From Neoroseomonas soli (GTDB taxonomy: Bacteria; Pseudomonadota; Alphaproteobacteria; Acetobacterales; Acetobacteraceae), in NCBI RefSeq assembly GCF_018129065.1, contig NZ_JAAEDM010000004.1, forward strand, positions 62,001-126,000: 64,000 nucleotides of DNA, written 5' to 3'. The position numbers were made by a program, and so were the translations under genes. Under the pieces are notes generated by a model. It was given only the letters and a program-made list of their open reading frames with translations. It was not told where the DNA came from and searched no databases. Below, in pieces: positions 17,488-26,981 of this stretch (within the stretch, counting starts at the first letter, position 1; the number at the start of each line of letters is the position of its first letter).

Positions 17488-17698
17488 AACGTCGCGCCCG
17501 GGCGCAGGTTGCGCGTTCGGTGCATCAGGGGGAGGTAAATCTGTCGCGACGACGTGGCCACCGCGACGCCGCCGCCATCTCGCTGATCGATGCCGTGTGC
17601 CCCTTATCGGGCAGGCGTTGACATCGGAATGCCGGCACCGGCGCACGCACACGCCCCGCGTCGAGCGAACCCATGCATCCGAGCCTGGATCCGCCGCG

Positions 17699-19678
17699 TC
17701 AGCGTCCCATCCAACCCCGGCTGGCGCGCAGCGCGAGGTCGGTGAAGAGCCCACCGACATTGGTCTCGGTCGTTCCTGCCGCACCCTCGCGGGTGTGGAG
17801 GCGGACCAGCAATGCCGTACGCTGGGGCTCGTCGGGCATCAGCGCGAGCGCGGAGCCGCTCGGCTCCACGCGGGTGACCTTGGCCGCGACGCGCCCGACG
17901 CCCTCGATCGCGACCTCGCAGGTGTCGCCCGGTGCGAGGAACGGCCCACCGCGCAGCCAGGCATCCTCGGTCGTCAGCCGCATCAGCCAGGCATTGCCGT
18001 CGCCGGCCGTGGTGTGCAGCAGGACGCGCTCCGGCATGATCCGCGGAGCGCTGCTCGCCCGCGGCAATTCGACGCAGACGGCCATCGCGACGCCGAGCAC
18101 GACGAGGTTGTAGATCGTCCAGCCGAGGATCACCCACTTCCCGTCACCGGCGTCGCGGTCGAAGACGACGTCGGTCGCCGGCGAGAAGAACAGCCCGCCG
18201 AGGGTCAGCACGAAGACGATGGCAAGCGGGCGCAGGATGGGCCATTGCACGACGACGCGGGTGCGGTCCCCGCCCTTCGCCGTGACCTTGAACTTGTGCC
18301 CCCTGGGCTGTGCGATGCCGATGGCGACTGCCTTGCTGATCTCCTTGGCGCCGAGCAACTGGCTGACATCGTTCAGCACCGGCACGATCAACCCGCCCGA
18401 CACCCAGTTCACCGCGAAGAGCACGGCGACGAAGTAGGGCAGGAAATACGCGATCACCCCGGCGACCGGCGCGTTCACGACGGTGATGCCGAAATACCAA
18501 TAGGCGAGCGGCGTCACGAGGCAGGCGAGCCGAAAGGGATAGGTGGTTGCCCAGAACAGGAAGCTGTCCACCAGCCCGATGCGGTCGCGCAGCCGCAGGC
18601 GGTTGCGCGCGAAGGGGCCCATCGGCCCGCGCACGATCTGCATGAGGCCGAGGCACCAGCGCCCGCGCTGGGTGATGTATTCGCCGAGGCCCTCGGGCGC
18701 GAGCCCTTCGGTCAACGGCTCGTTCAGGTAGACGGTGGCGAAGCCTTCCTCCTGCAGGCGCAGGGTGATGAGGTAGTCCTCGGTCACCGAGCCGACCGGG
18801 AAGCCGCCGATCGCCTCCAGCGCCCCCCACCGCATGACGGAGGAGGTGCCACAGCAGAAGGCGAGGCCCCAGGCGTCGCGCGCGGGCTGGACGTGGTCGA
18901 AGAAGAAGCGCTGCTCGTCCGGGTAGGTGCGGCCGAGGCCGAGGTTCTGCTGGATCGGATCCTGGTTGAAGAAATGCTGCGGCGTCTGCACCAGGCCCAC
19001 CTTCGGGTCGTGGAACAGCGCGAGCGCACGATCGAGGAAGTCCTTGTGCGGCACGAAGTCGGCATCGAGCACCGCGACGAATTCCGGCGGCCGGTCGAGC
19101 GCGCGCAGCGTCGCGAAGGCGGCGTTGATGTTGCCCGCCTTGGCATGCGCGTTGTCGGTGCGTGCCAGGTAGTTCGCGCCAAGCCGTTCGCAGAGCGCGC
19201 GCAGCCAGTCCCGCTGCCCGTCATCGAGGACCCAGACGCGCGTTCGCGGATGGCGCAGCGCCAGCGCCCCGGCGATGGTGCGCTCGAGGATCGGCTCCTC
19301 CTCGTTGTAGGTGGCGATCAGCACGTCCACCACGGGCGCCGGGCCCGGGCGCCACCAGCCGGCATTGTCGTCGGCTTCCTGCGCGCGGTTACGGGTGCGC
19401 GTCAGGATCATGAAGGCGATGGTCGAGGAAAGCAGCGTCGTCGCTTCGAGCAGCGCGAAGCCCCAGCCGACCAGCGCGTCGAAGGTCCAGTCGAGATCGG
19501 GCACGGTCTCGGTGAAGCGCCAGGCCATGTAGCGCCACGCAAGCAGCGAGGCGATCACGCACAGCGTGGCGCGCACCACGGGGTCGTCCCGCCGGCACAG
19601 CGGCAGGATCACGAGCGCGAGGCCGAGGACGACCAGCGTCGGGGCCAACGCCGCCGAGTAGTCCCCGAGCAGAAGCAT
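17699..19678 (-). CDS. cellulose-synthase-like family 2 glycosyltransferase (BgsA-like) with degenerate PilZ-like tail
   Basis: This 659-residue processive GT2 synthase has N-terminal membrane helices, a cytosolic catalytic domain and further helices. Catalytic motifs are complete: DDG at 152-154, DAD at 205-207, TED at 299-301 and QRGRW at 337-341. The C-terminal domain (about 540-650) is PilZ-like in place, but the usual RxxxR and DxSxxG motifs are not met; the nearest matches are PRASSAPR and EDAWLRGG. The gene overlaps the HlyD-like gene by one base (TGATG). The order fusion protein then synthase, without bcsB, bcsZ or bcsC, matches the rhizobial mixed-linkage beta-glucan locus bgsBA more than cellulose bcs. 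The product is therefore probably an exported beta-glucan, as inference. Confidence 0.85.
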   Translation of the reverse strand: MLLLGDYSAALAPTLVVLGLALVILPLCRRDDPVVRATLCVIASLLAWRYMAWRFTETVPDLDWTFDALVGWGFALLEATTLLSSTIAFMILTRTRNRAQEADDNAGWWRPGPAPVVDVLIATYNEEEPILERTIAGALALRHPRTRVWVLDDGQRDWLRALCERLGANYLARTDNAHAKAGNINAAFATLRALDRPPEFVAVLDADFVPHKDFLDRALALFHDPKVGLVQTPQHFFNQDPIQQNLGLGRTYPDEQRFFFDHVQPARDAWGLAFCCGTSSVMRWGALEAIGGFPVGSVTEDYLITLRLQEEGFATVYLNEPLTEGLAPEGLGEYITQRGRWCLGLMQIVRGPMGPFARNRLRLRDRIGLVDSFLFWATTYPFRLACLVTPLAYWYFGITVVNAPVAGVIAYFLPYFVAVLFAVNWVSGGLIVPVLNDVSQLLGAKEISKAVAIGIAQPRGHKFKVTAKGGDRTRVVVQWPILRPLAIVFVLTLGGLFFSPATDVVFDRDAGDGKWVILGWTIYNLVVLGVAMAVCVELPRASSAPRIMPERVLLHTTAGDGNAWLMRLTTEDAWLRGGPFLAPGDTCEVAIEGVGRVAAKVTRVEPSGSALALMPDEPQRTALLVRLHTREGAAGTTETNVGGLFTDLALRASRGWMGR

Positions 19679-20889
19679 CAGAAGAAGCCGAACTGTGACA
19701 TCAGCCGCCGCAGCGCATCGAGCGGACGGCCGGCAAAGACCGCCCGTCCGGTGCGGCCAACGGCGCAGGCGAGCTCCGGATCCGCGGCGAGGGCCGGAAC
19801 GCTGACGGCGACGTCGAAGCGCTTGAGGTGCTCGACGCTCGGCCCGACCGCGAGGCTGCGATAGATCGTCTCCGCCCCCGAACCGGCCAGGCGCGCGACG
19901 ACGCCTTCGAACACCCGCCCGTCGTCGAGCAGCCGGAACTGCACGGCGTCCCCGACCTTGAGCCGGTTGTAGACGGATTCCCGTACGCTCGCGGTCACCA
20001 TCGTGGTCGTGCAATCCACCAGGCGCAGCACGTCCTGCGCGCGGAGGACGTATTCGCCGTTGCCGGTCATGATCTCCCACAGCACGCCGGGGGCGGGGGA
20101 CAGGAACCGCGCCTCGCGGAACCGGGCGAGCCGCACGCGCTCCTCGGCCACGGCGGCTTCGAGCTGGGTGATGCGGCGATTGCGCTCGCGCACCTCGGCC
20201 GACAGTTCGCCGATGCGCTGGTCGAGTTCCCGCACCCGCTGCTGGGAGGACGGCGCATCATTGTAGGAATCGCCGAGGAAGACGCCACGGCGCGCGGCCT
20301 CCGCCTCGATGGTCAGGTAGAGGAGGCGGTTGCGCGCGGCCTCCACCTCCTGCCCGCCGACCTCGAAGCCGGCACGCGCGCGATTGAAGTCGGCGGCGGT
20401 CTGGATGCCCTGGCGGCTGAGGTCGGTCGCGCGGCGCATGGTGGCATCCGCCTCCCGCAGCCGGGCCTGCGCGGCCTCCAGCGCGGCCGTCGCCTCGGCG
20501 AGCCGCGCTTCGACCTGGCGGGTGCGGCCGATGGCGTAGTCCTCCGCCTGCTGGGCGTAGGCGGCGCGGCTGGCGACCAGTGCGTTGATCAGGTCCTCCA
20601 TGCGTCGCAGGTCGGTCTCGGCATGCGCCAGTGTCTGGCGGAGGTCGGTCAGGCGCAGCTCGTCCGGGCGCGGATCGGTGATGGTGCCGAGCGGCTCATC
20701 CGCGACGACCCGCGTGCCGAGGGTGCGGACCTGCAGGCTGATGACGCCGTCGACCGGGGCGCGGACCGTGACGACCTGCGCATTGACGACCGCATCGGCC
20801 GAGACGCCCGCCATCTGCTCGCCGACGATCACGTAGAGCCCGGCGCCGACCAGGAGCAGGCCGGCGCCGACCTTGACCCAGCGGTTCAT
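19678..20889 (-). CDS. HlyD-like membrane fusion protein (BgsB-like)
   Basis: This 403-residue periplasmic adaptor is anchored by one N-terminal helix (about residues 5-24). A lipoyl/barrel-sandwich half follows (VVTVRAPVDGVISLQVRTLG), then a long coiled coil of roughly 200 residues rich in A, R and E, then the returning half (LSPAPGVLWEIMTGNGEYV) and a beta-barrel. Such proteins bridge the inner membrane to the periplasm during export. It is sandwiched between a dCache-HAMP gene (4-bp overlap upstream) and the GT2 synthase gene (1-bp overlap downstream), so it most likely serves secretion of the polysaccharide. In the Alg44/BgsB analogues this role is essential for polymer export. Confidence 0.85.
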   Translation of the reverse strand: MNRWVKVGAGLLLVGAGLYVIVGEQMAGVSADAVVNAQVVTVRAPVDGVISLQVRTLGTRVVADEPLGTITDPRPDELRLTDLRQTLAHAETDLRRMEDLINALVASRAAYAQQAEDYAIGRTRQVEARLAEATAALEAAQARLREADATMRRATDLSRQGIQTAADFNRARAGFEVGGQEVEAARNRLLYLTIEAEAARRGVFLGDSYNDAPSSQQRVRELDQRIGELSAEVRERNRRITQLEAAVAEERVRLARFREARFLSPAPGVLWEIMTGNGEYVLRAQDVLRLVDCTTTMVTASVRESVYNRLKVGDAVQFRLLDDGRVFEGVVARLAGSGAETIYRSLAVGPSVEHLKRFDVAVSVPALAADPELACAVGRTGRAVFAGRPLDALRRLMSQFGFF

Positions 20890-22004
20890 GCCCCGCCTCC
20901 CGCGGACGCGGCGCCCTGCGGCGAGGGCCGGTCGAGCCGCGCCAGGGCGGCTGAGAGCAGGGCGGCCTCCCGGGTCGAACGGGTATCGGGAACCGGGCTG
21001 TCGAGCCTGCCTTCGGCGAGCGAGGTGGCCGCCTCGGCGAGACGCGCGAACGGCTTCGCGACCGCGCGCGTCAGGACCAGGCCGACCAGCAGGACCAGGA
21101 CGCTGCTGGCCAGCAGGGGGATGCCGATCGCGCCCGCCAGCGAACGCACCTCCCCGTAGGTGGCCTCGGGCGGCTGACGGACGATGACGGTCCAGCCGAA
21201 GCCCGGCATGCCATCCGCCGTGCCGGCCGGGACCGTGGCGGCGAGGTAGCGCCGCCCGTCCGGCCATTGTTCCTGGGTGACGACGCTGACGCCCTGGCCG
21301 CCGGCGAGGGTGGTCCGCTGTGTCAGCCGGGTGCCTTCGAGACCCTCCGGCCCGACGATGACGGTTCCGTCCCGCGCGACGAGGAGGGCATCAAACCCCG
21401 GCGGCAATGGGGCGCGGCGGATCCGGTCACGCATCCAGGCCCAGTCCACATGGCTGCCGATCACGCCGACCAGCGTGCCGTCCGCCCGGCGCAGCGGCAT
21501 GGCGAAGTCGATCAGCCGGATCGGCTCGCCGCCGGGCGGCGGGGCGAGGTGGCGCTGCAGCAGGAGCGCCTCATGCAGGTCGCCGACGAAGTCGCCCTGC
21601 AGGCCGGCGCGGAACCATGGCCGCGCCGAGACGTCCTGGCCTTCGAGGACCCTGTTCGTCGCAACCAGGACGCGCCCGTCGGGCGCGGCAATGCCCATCC
21701 AGGCGAGGCGCCCGTTCAGATCCTTGGCCGCATCGAGGCGCAGCAGCAGGCTGCCGACGAGACCATCGGTCGCCGCCCAGCCGGCCACGGTGCGGAGCTC
21801 GGCCCATTGTTCGCTGATGCCGAACCCAAGCCGGATGCTGATCTGGCGTGCCGCGGCGGTGAGGTTCTCGGCCGCGCGATCGCCCACGGTGCTCCTGGAG
21901 GCCGTCAGGAAGCCCGGCACGCTCGCGACCAGCGGAAGCAGTGCCGCGCCGAGCACCAGAACGGCAAGGGTGGCGGAAAGAGTCCGCTCCGGAATTCGAC
22001 GCAT
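20886..22004 (-). CDS. dCache-HAMP membrane sensor without output domain
   Basis: This 372-residue protein has an N-terminal helix (about 10-30), a large periplasmic double-Cache-like domain (about 35-285) with VGVIGSHVDWAWM and RPWFRAGLQGDFVGD typical of this fold, a second helix (about 290-315) and a C-terminal HAMP segment (VAKPFARLAEAATSLAEGRL). It stops there: no kinase, GGDEF, EAL or methyl-accepting domain follows. It is the first gene of the three-gene unit and overlaps the HlyD-like gene by 4 bp. It may relay an external small-molecule signal directly to the synthase complex. That is inference; no ligand is predicted. Confidence 0.8.
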   Translation of the reverse strand: MRRIPERTLSATLAVLVLGAALLPLVASVPGFLTASRSTVGDRAAENLTAAARQISIRLGFGISEQWAELRTVAGWAATDGLVGSLLLRLDAAKDLNGRLAWMGIAAPDGRVLVATNRVLEGQDVSARPWFRAGLQGDFVGDLHEALLLQRHLAPPPGGEPIRLIDFAMPLRRADGTLVGVIGSHVDWAWMRDRIRRAPLPPGFDALLVARDGTVIVGPEGLEGTRLTQRTTLAGGQGVSVVTQEQWPDGRRYLAATVPAGTADGMPGFGWTVIVRQPPEATYGEVRSLAGAIGIPLLASSVLVLLVGLVLTRAVAKPFARLAEAATSLAEGRLDSPVPDTRSTREAALLSAALARLDRPSPQGAASAGGGA

Positions 22005-22167
22005 CGCTACTCACATCAAGGCTTACTCGCCCGAAAGTAGTGACGCCGCGGTAATGCGCAATACAGGTTGTGGTGAAAGTGAGATATGCGCGCCAGGGTT
22101 CCCGCATGCGCCATTCGTGAAATGATTCGGGCTCAGGGCAGGCGTGAGCGAATGGATGCGGCGCGAC

Positions 22168-23193
22168 TCAGCCGATCCCGAGCAGGCGGATCAGTCCGAG
22201 GCTGATGCCGACGAGCAGGACCAGCGACACCCCCGCCGCGGCGGTGACGCGCCCACCCACGGCCCGCAGGACCCGCAGGTCGACGCCGAGGCCGAGCGCG
22301 GCCATCGACACGACCGTCAGGATCTTGGCGAGCAGTGTCAGCGGCCCGACCATCGCCTGTGGGACCAGGCCGAATGAACGGAGCGCTGCAAGCCCCAGGA
22401 AGCCCAGGATGAACCAGGGCACGAAGCGCATCAGGGCAAGGCGCGGCGCGGTTTCCGCCGACCGCGGCCTCTCGCTCATCAGGCTGAGCGCGACGACCAC
22501 CGGGCCCAGCATGAGGACGCGCACCAGCTTCACGATCGTGCCCATCTGCACGCTGACCATGGCGACGGGCGCCGTCGCCGCCAGGACCTGCGGCACGGCA
22601 TAGACGGTCAATCCCGCAAGCACCCCGTACTGCGTCGCCGAGAGCCCGAGGATCGGCACCAGCATGGGCAGCGACAGCACCACGATCACGCCGAGCACGG
22701 CGGTGAAGGCGATGGAGGAGGCGATGTCGCGCCCATTCGCCCCGATCACCGGCGCCACCGCCGCGATGGCGGAGTTGCCGCAGATCGAGTTGCCGCACGC
22801 GACCAGCAGGGCCAGCCGGTGCGACAGGCCGAGCCCTCGCCCGATGCCGTAGCTCGCCCCGATGGCCAGCAGCACGACGAGGGCGATGCCGGCGAGAAGC
22901 CCCGGCCCGACCGAGAGGAGAACCTGGATGCTGACGGTCGCGCCGAGCAGCATCACCGCGATTTCAAGCAGCGTCTTGGCGCTGAAGGCGATGCCCGGCA
23001 GCCAGCGTCCGCCGATCGTCCCGCAGGTCCGCAGCGCGATGCCCGCGAGGATGGCGATGACCAGGGCATCGACATAGGGGTGGCCGAAGATGGCCTCTTC
23101 CGCGGCCTGCAACGCGAAGCCGAACAGTGCGATGACGAGACAGAGCGCCACGCCCGGTCCGATCCGGGAGGCGGCACCCGCGATGACATTCAT
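22168..23193 (-). CDS. YeiH/UPF0324-family putative sulfate exporter
   Basis: This 341-residue integral membrane protein of the YeiH family has about ten hydrophobic segments. Recognisable family stretches are LLEIAVMLLGATVSIQVL, VACGNSICGNSAIAAVAPVI and GLTVYAVPQVLAA. Family members are annotated as putative sulfate/sulfite exporters, with little experimental support. A LysR-type gene is divergent across 109 bp, a usual arrangement in which the regulator controls the transporter. Confidence 0.85.
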   Translation of the reverse strand: MNVIAGAASRIGPGVALCLVIALFGFALQAAEEAIFGHPYVDALVIAILAGIALRTCGTIGGRWLPGIAFSAKTLLEIAVMLLGATVSIQVLLSVGPGLLAGIALVVLLAIGASYGIGRGLGLSHRLALLVACGNSICGNSAIAAVAPVIGANGRDIASSIAFTAVLGVIVVLSLPMLVPILGLSATQYGVLAGLTVYAVPQVLAATAPVAMVSVQMGTIVKLVRVLMLGPVVVALSLMSERPRSAETAPRLALMRFVPWFILGFLGLAALRSFGLVPQAMVGPLTLLAKILTVVSMAALGLGVDLRVLRAVGGRVTAAAGVSLVLLVGISLGLIRLLGIG

Positions 23194-23302
23194 GTGGGGT
23201 TGTTCCCTGCAACGCCGATCCTGTCCGGCGGAGGGCTTGCAGAGACATCAGGCTCCCGGATAACTCCAATACATTCTTCTCACGGGTGCATGCCCTTCAG
23301 TT

Positions 23303-24238
23303 ATGCCCATCAACCTGCACCTTCTCCGGCTGTTCGATGCCGTGGCGGGCCGCGCCAGCTTCTCCCGCGCCGCCGAGGCCTTGCACATCAGCCAGCCCGC
23401 CGTCTCGAAAGGCGTGCGGGAACTGGAGGCCCAGCTTGGCAGCCCCCTGCTGGAGCGAGGGCCGGGCGGCATCCGCCTGACGGAGGCCGGGCGCGTGCTG
23501 GCCGGCCATGCCCGAACCATATTCGCCGCGGAGGGCTCGGCCGAGGAGGAGCTGGCGGCTCTCCGCGGTCTCACCCGCGGCGTGCTGCGTATCGGGGCGA
23601 GCACGACCGTCGCGACCTACGTCCTTCCGCCTTTGCTCGGGGCCTTTCACCGCTCCCATCCCCAGGTGGAACTCCGGCTGACGAGTGCGAACACCAGGGC
23701 CATTGCGGACCTCCTGCTGCGCCGAGAGCTCGACCTGGCGATTGTCGAAGGACCTGTGGGCGATCCGAGCCTTCAGGTGACGCGGTGGCGCGAGGACGCG
23801 ATGGTTCTGATAGCGGCCCCGGCGCATCGGCTGGCGCTGCGCAAGGGGCCGGTCCCGATCACGGTCCTGGCGGAAGAGATCCTCATCGTCCGCGAACCCG
23901 GGTCGGGATCCGGCGAGATCGTCGATACCGCACTCGCAGCGAAGGGCATCGTGCCGCGTCAGCAGCTCGAGGTCGGCAGTACGGAAGCGATCAAGCAGGT
24001 GGTCATGGCGGGTGTCGGGGTCGCGCTGATCTCGGCGGATGCGGCGGCGGACCAGATCGCTCTCGGCAAGCTGCGTGTGGTGCGGCTCCGGGACTTCGTC
24101 CTTCGGCGGGACTTCAACCGGCTGAGCGTCGCGGGCCGTCAACTCAGCCCTGCCGCGATGGCATTCCAGGGTCTTCTCGCGGCACGCCCGCGCGCGAAGG
24201 CGCGGGCCGCAGGTCTCCGGAGCGACCCGAAAGGCTAG
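23303..24238 (+). CDS. LysR-family transcriptional regulator
   Basis: This 311-residue LysR-type regulator has a helix-turn-helix at the N-terminus (RASFSRAAEALHISQPAVSK) and a substrate-binding-like effector domain (about 90-295). It probably controls the divergent yeiH-like gene. The shared gap holds ATAACT (23260-23265) and AGTTAT (23299-23304), an inverted pair that reaches the start codon and could be part of its site. The effector could be a sulfur compound given the neighbour, but nothing in the protein proves it. Confidence 0.88.
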   Translation: MPINLHLLRLFDAVAGRASFSRAAEALHISQPAVSKGVRELEAQLGSPLLERGPGGIRLTEAGRVLAGHARTIFAAEGSAEEELAALRGLTRGVLRIGASTTVATYVLPPLLGAFHRSHPQVELRLTSANTRAIADLLLRRELDLAIVEGPVGDPSLQVTRWREDAMVLIAAPAHRLALRKGPVPITVLAEEILIVREPGSGSGEIVDTALAAKGIVPRQQLEVGSTEAIKQVVMAGVGVALISADAAADQIALGKLRVVRLRDFVLRRDFNRLSVAGRQLSPAAMAFQGLLAARPRAKARAAGLRSDPKG

Positions 24239-24303
24239 AGCGATCTCCGTTCGCCTCGGCGCACGGACACCGCTCCAGGCCCTTGTTTCTGCAAGCATCT
24301 TCG

Positions 24304-24331
24304 CCCGATCAGGCGATTCCACCTGATCGGG
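24304..24331. terminator. hairpin between lysR and metQ
   Basis: CCCGATCAGG (24304-24313) and CCTGATCGGG (24322-24331) form a perfect 10-bp stem with an 8-nt loop in the 213-bp gap between convergent genes. The position suits a bidirectional terminator. The sequence also resembles a dispersed intergenic palindrome of alphaproteobacteria. Confidence 0.6.
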
Positions 24332-24451
24332 TTCTGCTCCGGTCGAGACGCCGCGCAGTGGGCGCGCAACGGGGTGCCTGCGCCGCGCCCGCGCCGGGCA
24401 GCAGCGCAGGAAGGGGCAGGATCGAGCGTCGCGGCAGCATCGCCGCCTTGC

Positions 24452-25249
24452 TCAGAAGCCCGGCACCACGGCGCCCTGGAAGGTCACCTGGACGAAGTCC
24501 TTCACCTCCTGGTTCTGGTAAGCGGCGACGAGGCGGCGCACCCAGTCGGCGTTGCGGTCCTGCTCCCGCACGACGATCAGGTTGGCATAGGGACTGTCGG
24601 CGGCTTCCAGCGCGATGGAATCGCGCACCGGGTTCAGTCCGGCCGGGATGGCGAAGTTGGTGTTGATGGCCGCGGCCTCGACTTCGTCCAGCGCGCGGGG
24701 GATCTGCGCGGCTTCCAGTTCCACGATGCGCAGGCGACGCGGGTTCTCCGCGATGTCGGCGACGGTGGCGCGGAAATCGGCGCCGTCGCGCAGGCGGAAG
24801 GCGCCGGCCTGCGCGAGCAGAACCAGCGCGCGCCCGCCATTGGTCGGGTCGTTCGGGATGGCGATGCGCCCGCCCGCCGGCACATCCGCAACGCGGCGAT
24901 GGCGCCGCGAATAGACCCCCATCGGGAAGACCAGCGTCTTCGCCACGCTGACGATCGGCAGCCGGCGGTCGCGCACCTGCTGGTCGAGGAAAGGCTGGTG
25001 CTGGTAGCTGTTGGCGTCGAGGTCGCCGGCCGCCAGGGCCGCATTCGGCTGGATGTAGTCCTGGAACTCGATGACGCGGAGCACGAGGCCGTCGCGCGCG
25101 GCGACCTCGCGCACCTTCTCCATCACCTGGGCATGCGGGCCGGCGGTGACGCCGATGCGGAGCGGCCGCTGCGCGGAACCGATCTCCTGTGCCTGGGCGG
25201 CGACCGGCAGGACGATGGCCGCGAGGGCCAGGGAACGACGGGACAACAT
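24452..25249 (-). CDS. metQ: MetQ, methionine ABC transporter substrate-binding protein
   Basis: This 265-residue periplasmic NlpA/MetQ-family binding protein for methionine carries a signal peptide (MLSRRSLALAAIVLP, cleavage likely after AQA). No lipobox cysteine is seen, so it is probably soluble or differently anchored. Family motifs include IEFQDYIQPNAALAAGDLDA, SYQHQPFLD and a DPTNGGRALVLLAQ segment. It is the last gene of metNIQ, 14 bp after metI. The neighbouring permease and the NIL domain of the ATPase identify the system. Confidence 0.9.
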   Translation of the reverse strand: MLSRRSLALAAIVLPVAAQAQEIGSAQRPLRIGVTAGPHAQVMEKVREVAARDGLVLRVIEFQDYIQPNAALAAGDLDANSYQHQPFLDQQVRDRRLPIVSVAKTLVFPMGVYSRRHRRVADVPAGGRIAIPNDPTNGGRALVLLAQAGAFRLRDGADFRATVADIAENPRRLRIVELEAAQIPRALDEVEAAAINTNFAIPAGLNPVRDSIALEAADSPYANLIVVREQDRNADWVRRLVAAYQNQEVKDFVQVTFQGAVVPGF

Positions 25250-25263
25250 GATCGACAACTCCC

Positions 25264-25926
25264 TCAGCGATGGGACGTGCGGCGGACCAGCCAGTCCCCG
25301 AAGGACTGCAGGCCCTGCACGAGAAGAATGAGAACGAGGACGACGGTCGCCATCACCTCCGGCATGAAGCGCTGGTAGCCGAAGCGGATGCCGAGGTCGC
25401 CGAGCCCGCCGCCGCCGACCGCGCCCGCCATGGCGGAGAAGCCGACCAGCGAGACGAGCGCGACCGTGGTGGCCGCGATCAGGCCGGGCAGCGCCTCCGG
25501 CACCAGCACCTTGAGCAGGATCTGCAGCCGCGTGGCGCCCATGGCGCGCGCGGCCTCGATCACGCCCTTGTCCACCTCGCGCAGCGCATTCTCGAACAGC
25601 CGCGCGAGGAAGGCGGTGGCGGCCAGCGCGAGCGGCACGATCGCCGCCCCGGTGCCGATGGAGGTGCCGGCGACGAGCCGCGTGAAGGGCACGATCGCCA
25701 CCATCAGGATGATGAAGGGCGTCGAGCGCGTCGCGTTCACCAGCAGCCCGAGCGGGCGGTTCACCCAGGGCGCGGGCCGCAGCCCGTCCGATCCCGTGGC
25801 GTAGAGCAGCAGCGCGATCGGCAGGCCGAGGGCGACCGAGATGGCAGCGCCGGCGCCGACCATCACCGCGGTCTGCCACAACGCCTCCAGCAGCAAGTCC
25901 TGCATGGTGGGGGTGAGCCAGCTCAT
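25264..25926 (-). CDS. metI: MetI, methionine ABC transporter permease
   Basis: This 220-residue inner-membrane permease of the methionine uptake transporter has about five membrane segments. It has the ABC-permease EAA loop (ENALREVDKGVIEAARAMGA) that contacts the ATPase, and a conserved NATRSTPFIILMVAIVPFTR stretch typical of MetI. The start overlaps the metN stop by 4 bp, so translation is coupled. Confidence 0.93.
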   Translation of the reverse strand: MSWLTPTMQDLLLEALWQTAVMVGAGAAISVALGLPIALLLYATGSDGLRPAPWVNRPLGLLVNATRSTPFIILMVAIVPFTRLVAGTSIGTGAAIVPLALAATAFLARLFENALREVDKGVIEAARAMGATRLQILLKVLVPEALPGLIAATTVALVSLVGFSAMAGAVGGGGLGDLGIRFGYQRFMPEVMATVVLVLILLVQGLQSFGDWLVRRTSHR

Positions 25927-26981
25927 TCCGAGACCTCCGCGACGTCCAGGCCAAGGCCGCGCATCCAGGCGAAGGCCGCCGCGACGCGCGCTTCCGGCCC
26001 ATAGGCGGCGAGCGCCATGACGCCGAAGGGCTCGCCGGCGATCTCGTCCACCCGGCCGGAGACGATGTTGATGTCGATGCCGAAGTCGCGGCTCGCCTCG
26101 CTGACCACGGCGCGGGTGCTGTGCGGGCCGGTGAAGACGACCTGCACGACCTGGCGCACCTGGCCCTCGGCCGGCCGCGGCAGGCGCGCAAGCGTGCCCT
26201 GCGGCACGGCGTGGCCGATCACCTCGGCGACGAAGCGGCGCGTGGTGGGATGGGCTGGCCTGGTGAAGACGTCGAAGACCCGGCCTTGCTCGATAACGCG
26301 TCCGGCTTCCATCACCGCGACGCGATCGCAGACGGCCTTCACGACGCCCATCTCGTGCGTGATGAGCAGCACGGTCAGGTCGAGCCGTTCGCGCAGTTCC
26401 CGCAGCAGGGCGAGGATCTCCTGCGTCGTCTCGGGGTCGAGCGCGCTGGTCGCCTCGTCGCAGAGCAGGATGCGCGGCCGCGAGGCCAGCGCGCGGGCAA
26501 TGCCGACGCGCTGCTTCTGCCCGCCGGACAACTGGGCCGGATAGGAATCGCGCTTCGCCTCCAGCCCCACCAGAGGGAGGATCTCGGCGACGCGCGCGGC
26601 GCGTTCGGCCCGCGGCACGCCCGCGATCTCGAGCGGGAAGGCGATGTTCTCCGCGACGGTGCGGCGCGTATGCAGGTTGAAGTGCTGGAACACCATGCCG
26701 ATGCCGCGCCGCGCGGAACGCAGCGCCGGCTCGTCCATCGCGAGGAGGTCGGCGCCGAGCACCTCGACCTGGCCGGCATCGGGGCGTTCGAGCAGGTTCA
26801 CGCTGCGGATCAGGGTGGACTTGCCGGCGCCGGAGCGGCCGACGATGCCGAACACCTCGCCCTGCTTCACCTCGAGCGAGACGTCGTCGAGCGCCACTGT
26901 CCCGCCCGCGGCGAAACGCTTCCTGAGTCCGATGAGCCGGATCGCGGTCGCGCGATCCGCCGGGGCGGTTTCGTCATGCAT
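25923..26981 (-). CDS. metN: MetN, methionine ABC transporter ATP-binding protein
   Basis: This 352-residue ATPase has Walker A (GRSGAGKST), a Q-loop (VFQHFN), the signature LSGGQKQRVGIARAL, Walker B (ILLCDEATSALD) and an H-loop (LITHEMG). A C-terminal NIL domain (about 270-345) senses methionine and inhibits transport in known MetN proteins. The ATG at 26981 gives the usual length; an ATG at 27086 in the same frame would add 35 residues without family similarity. No riboswitch was recognised upstream. It is the first gene of metNIQ, divergent from the BisC-type gene. Confidence 0.93.
   Translation of the reverse strand: MHDETAPADRATAIRLIGLRKRFAAGGTVALDDVSLEVKQGEVFGIVGRSGAGKSTLIRSVNLLERPDAGQVEVLGADLLAMDEPALRSARRGIGMVFQHFNLHTRRTVAENIAFPLEIAGVPRAERAARVAEILPLVGLEAKRDSYPAQLSGGQKQRVGIARALASRPRILLCDEATSALDPETTQEILALLRELRERLDLTVLLITHEMGVVKAVCDRVAVMEAGRVIEQGRVFDVFTRPAHPTTRRFVAEVIGHAVPQGTLARLPRPAEGQVRQVVQVVFTGPHSTRAVVSEASRDFGIDINIVSGRVDEIAGEPFGVMALAAYGPEARVAAAFAWMRGLGLDVAEVSE

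Noticed and set aside
17414-19864. Rightward open frame of 816 codons opposite the GT2 gene
   Set aside because: Biased, low-complexity composition (rich in R, H, Q, E) and antisense to a well-supported synthase gene.
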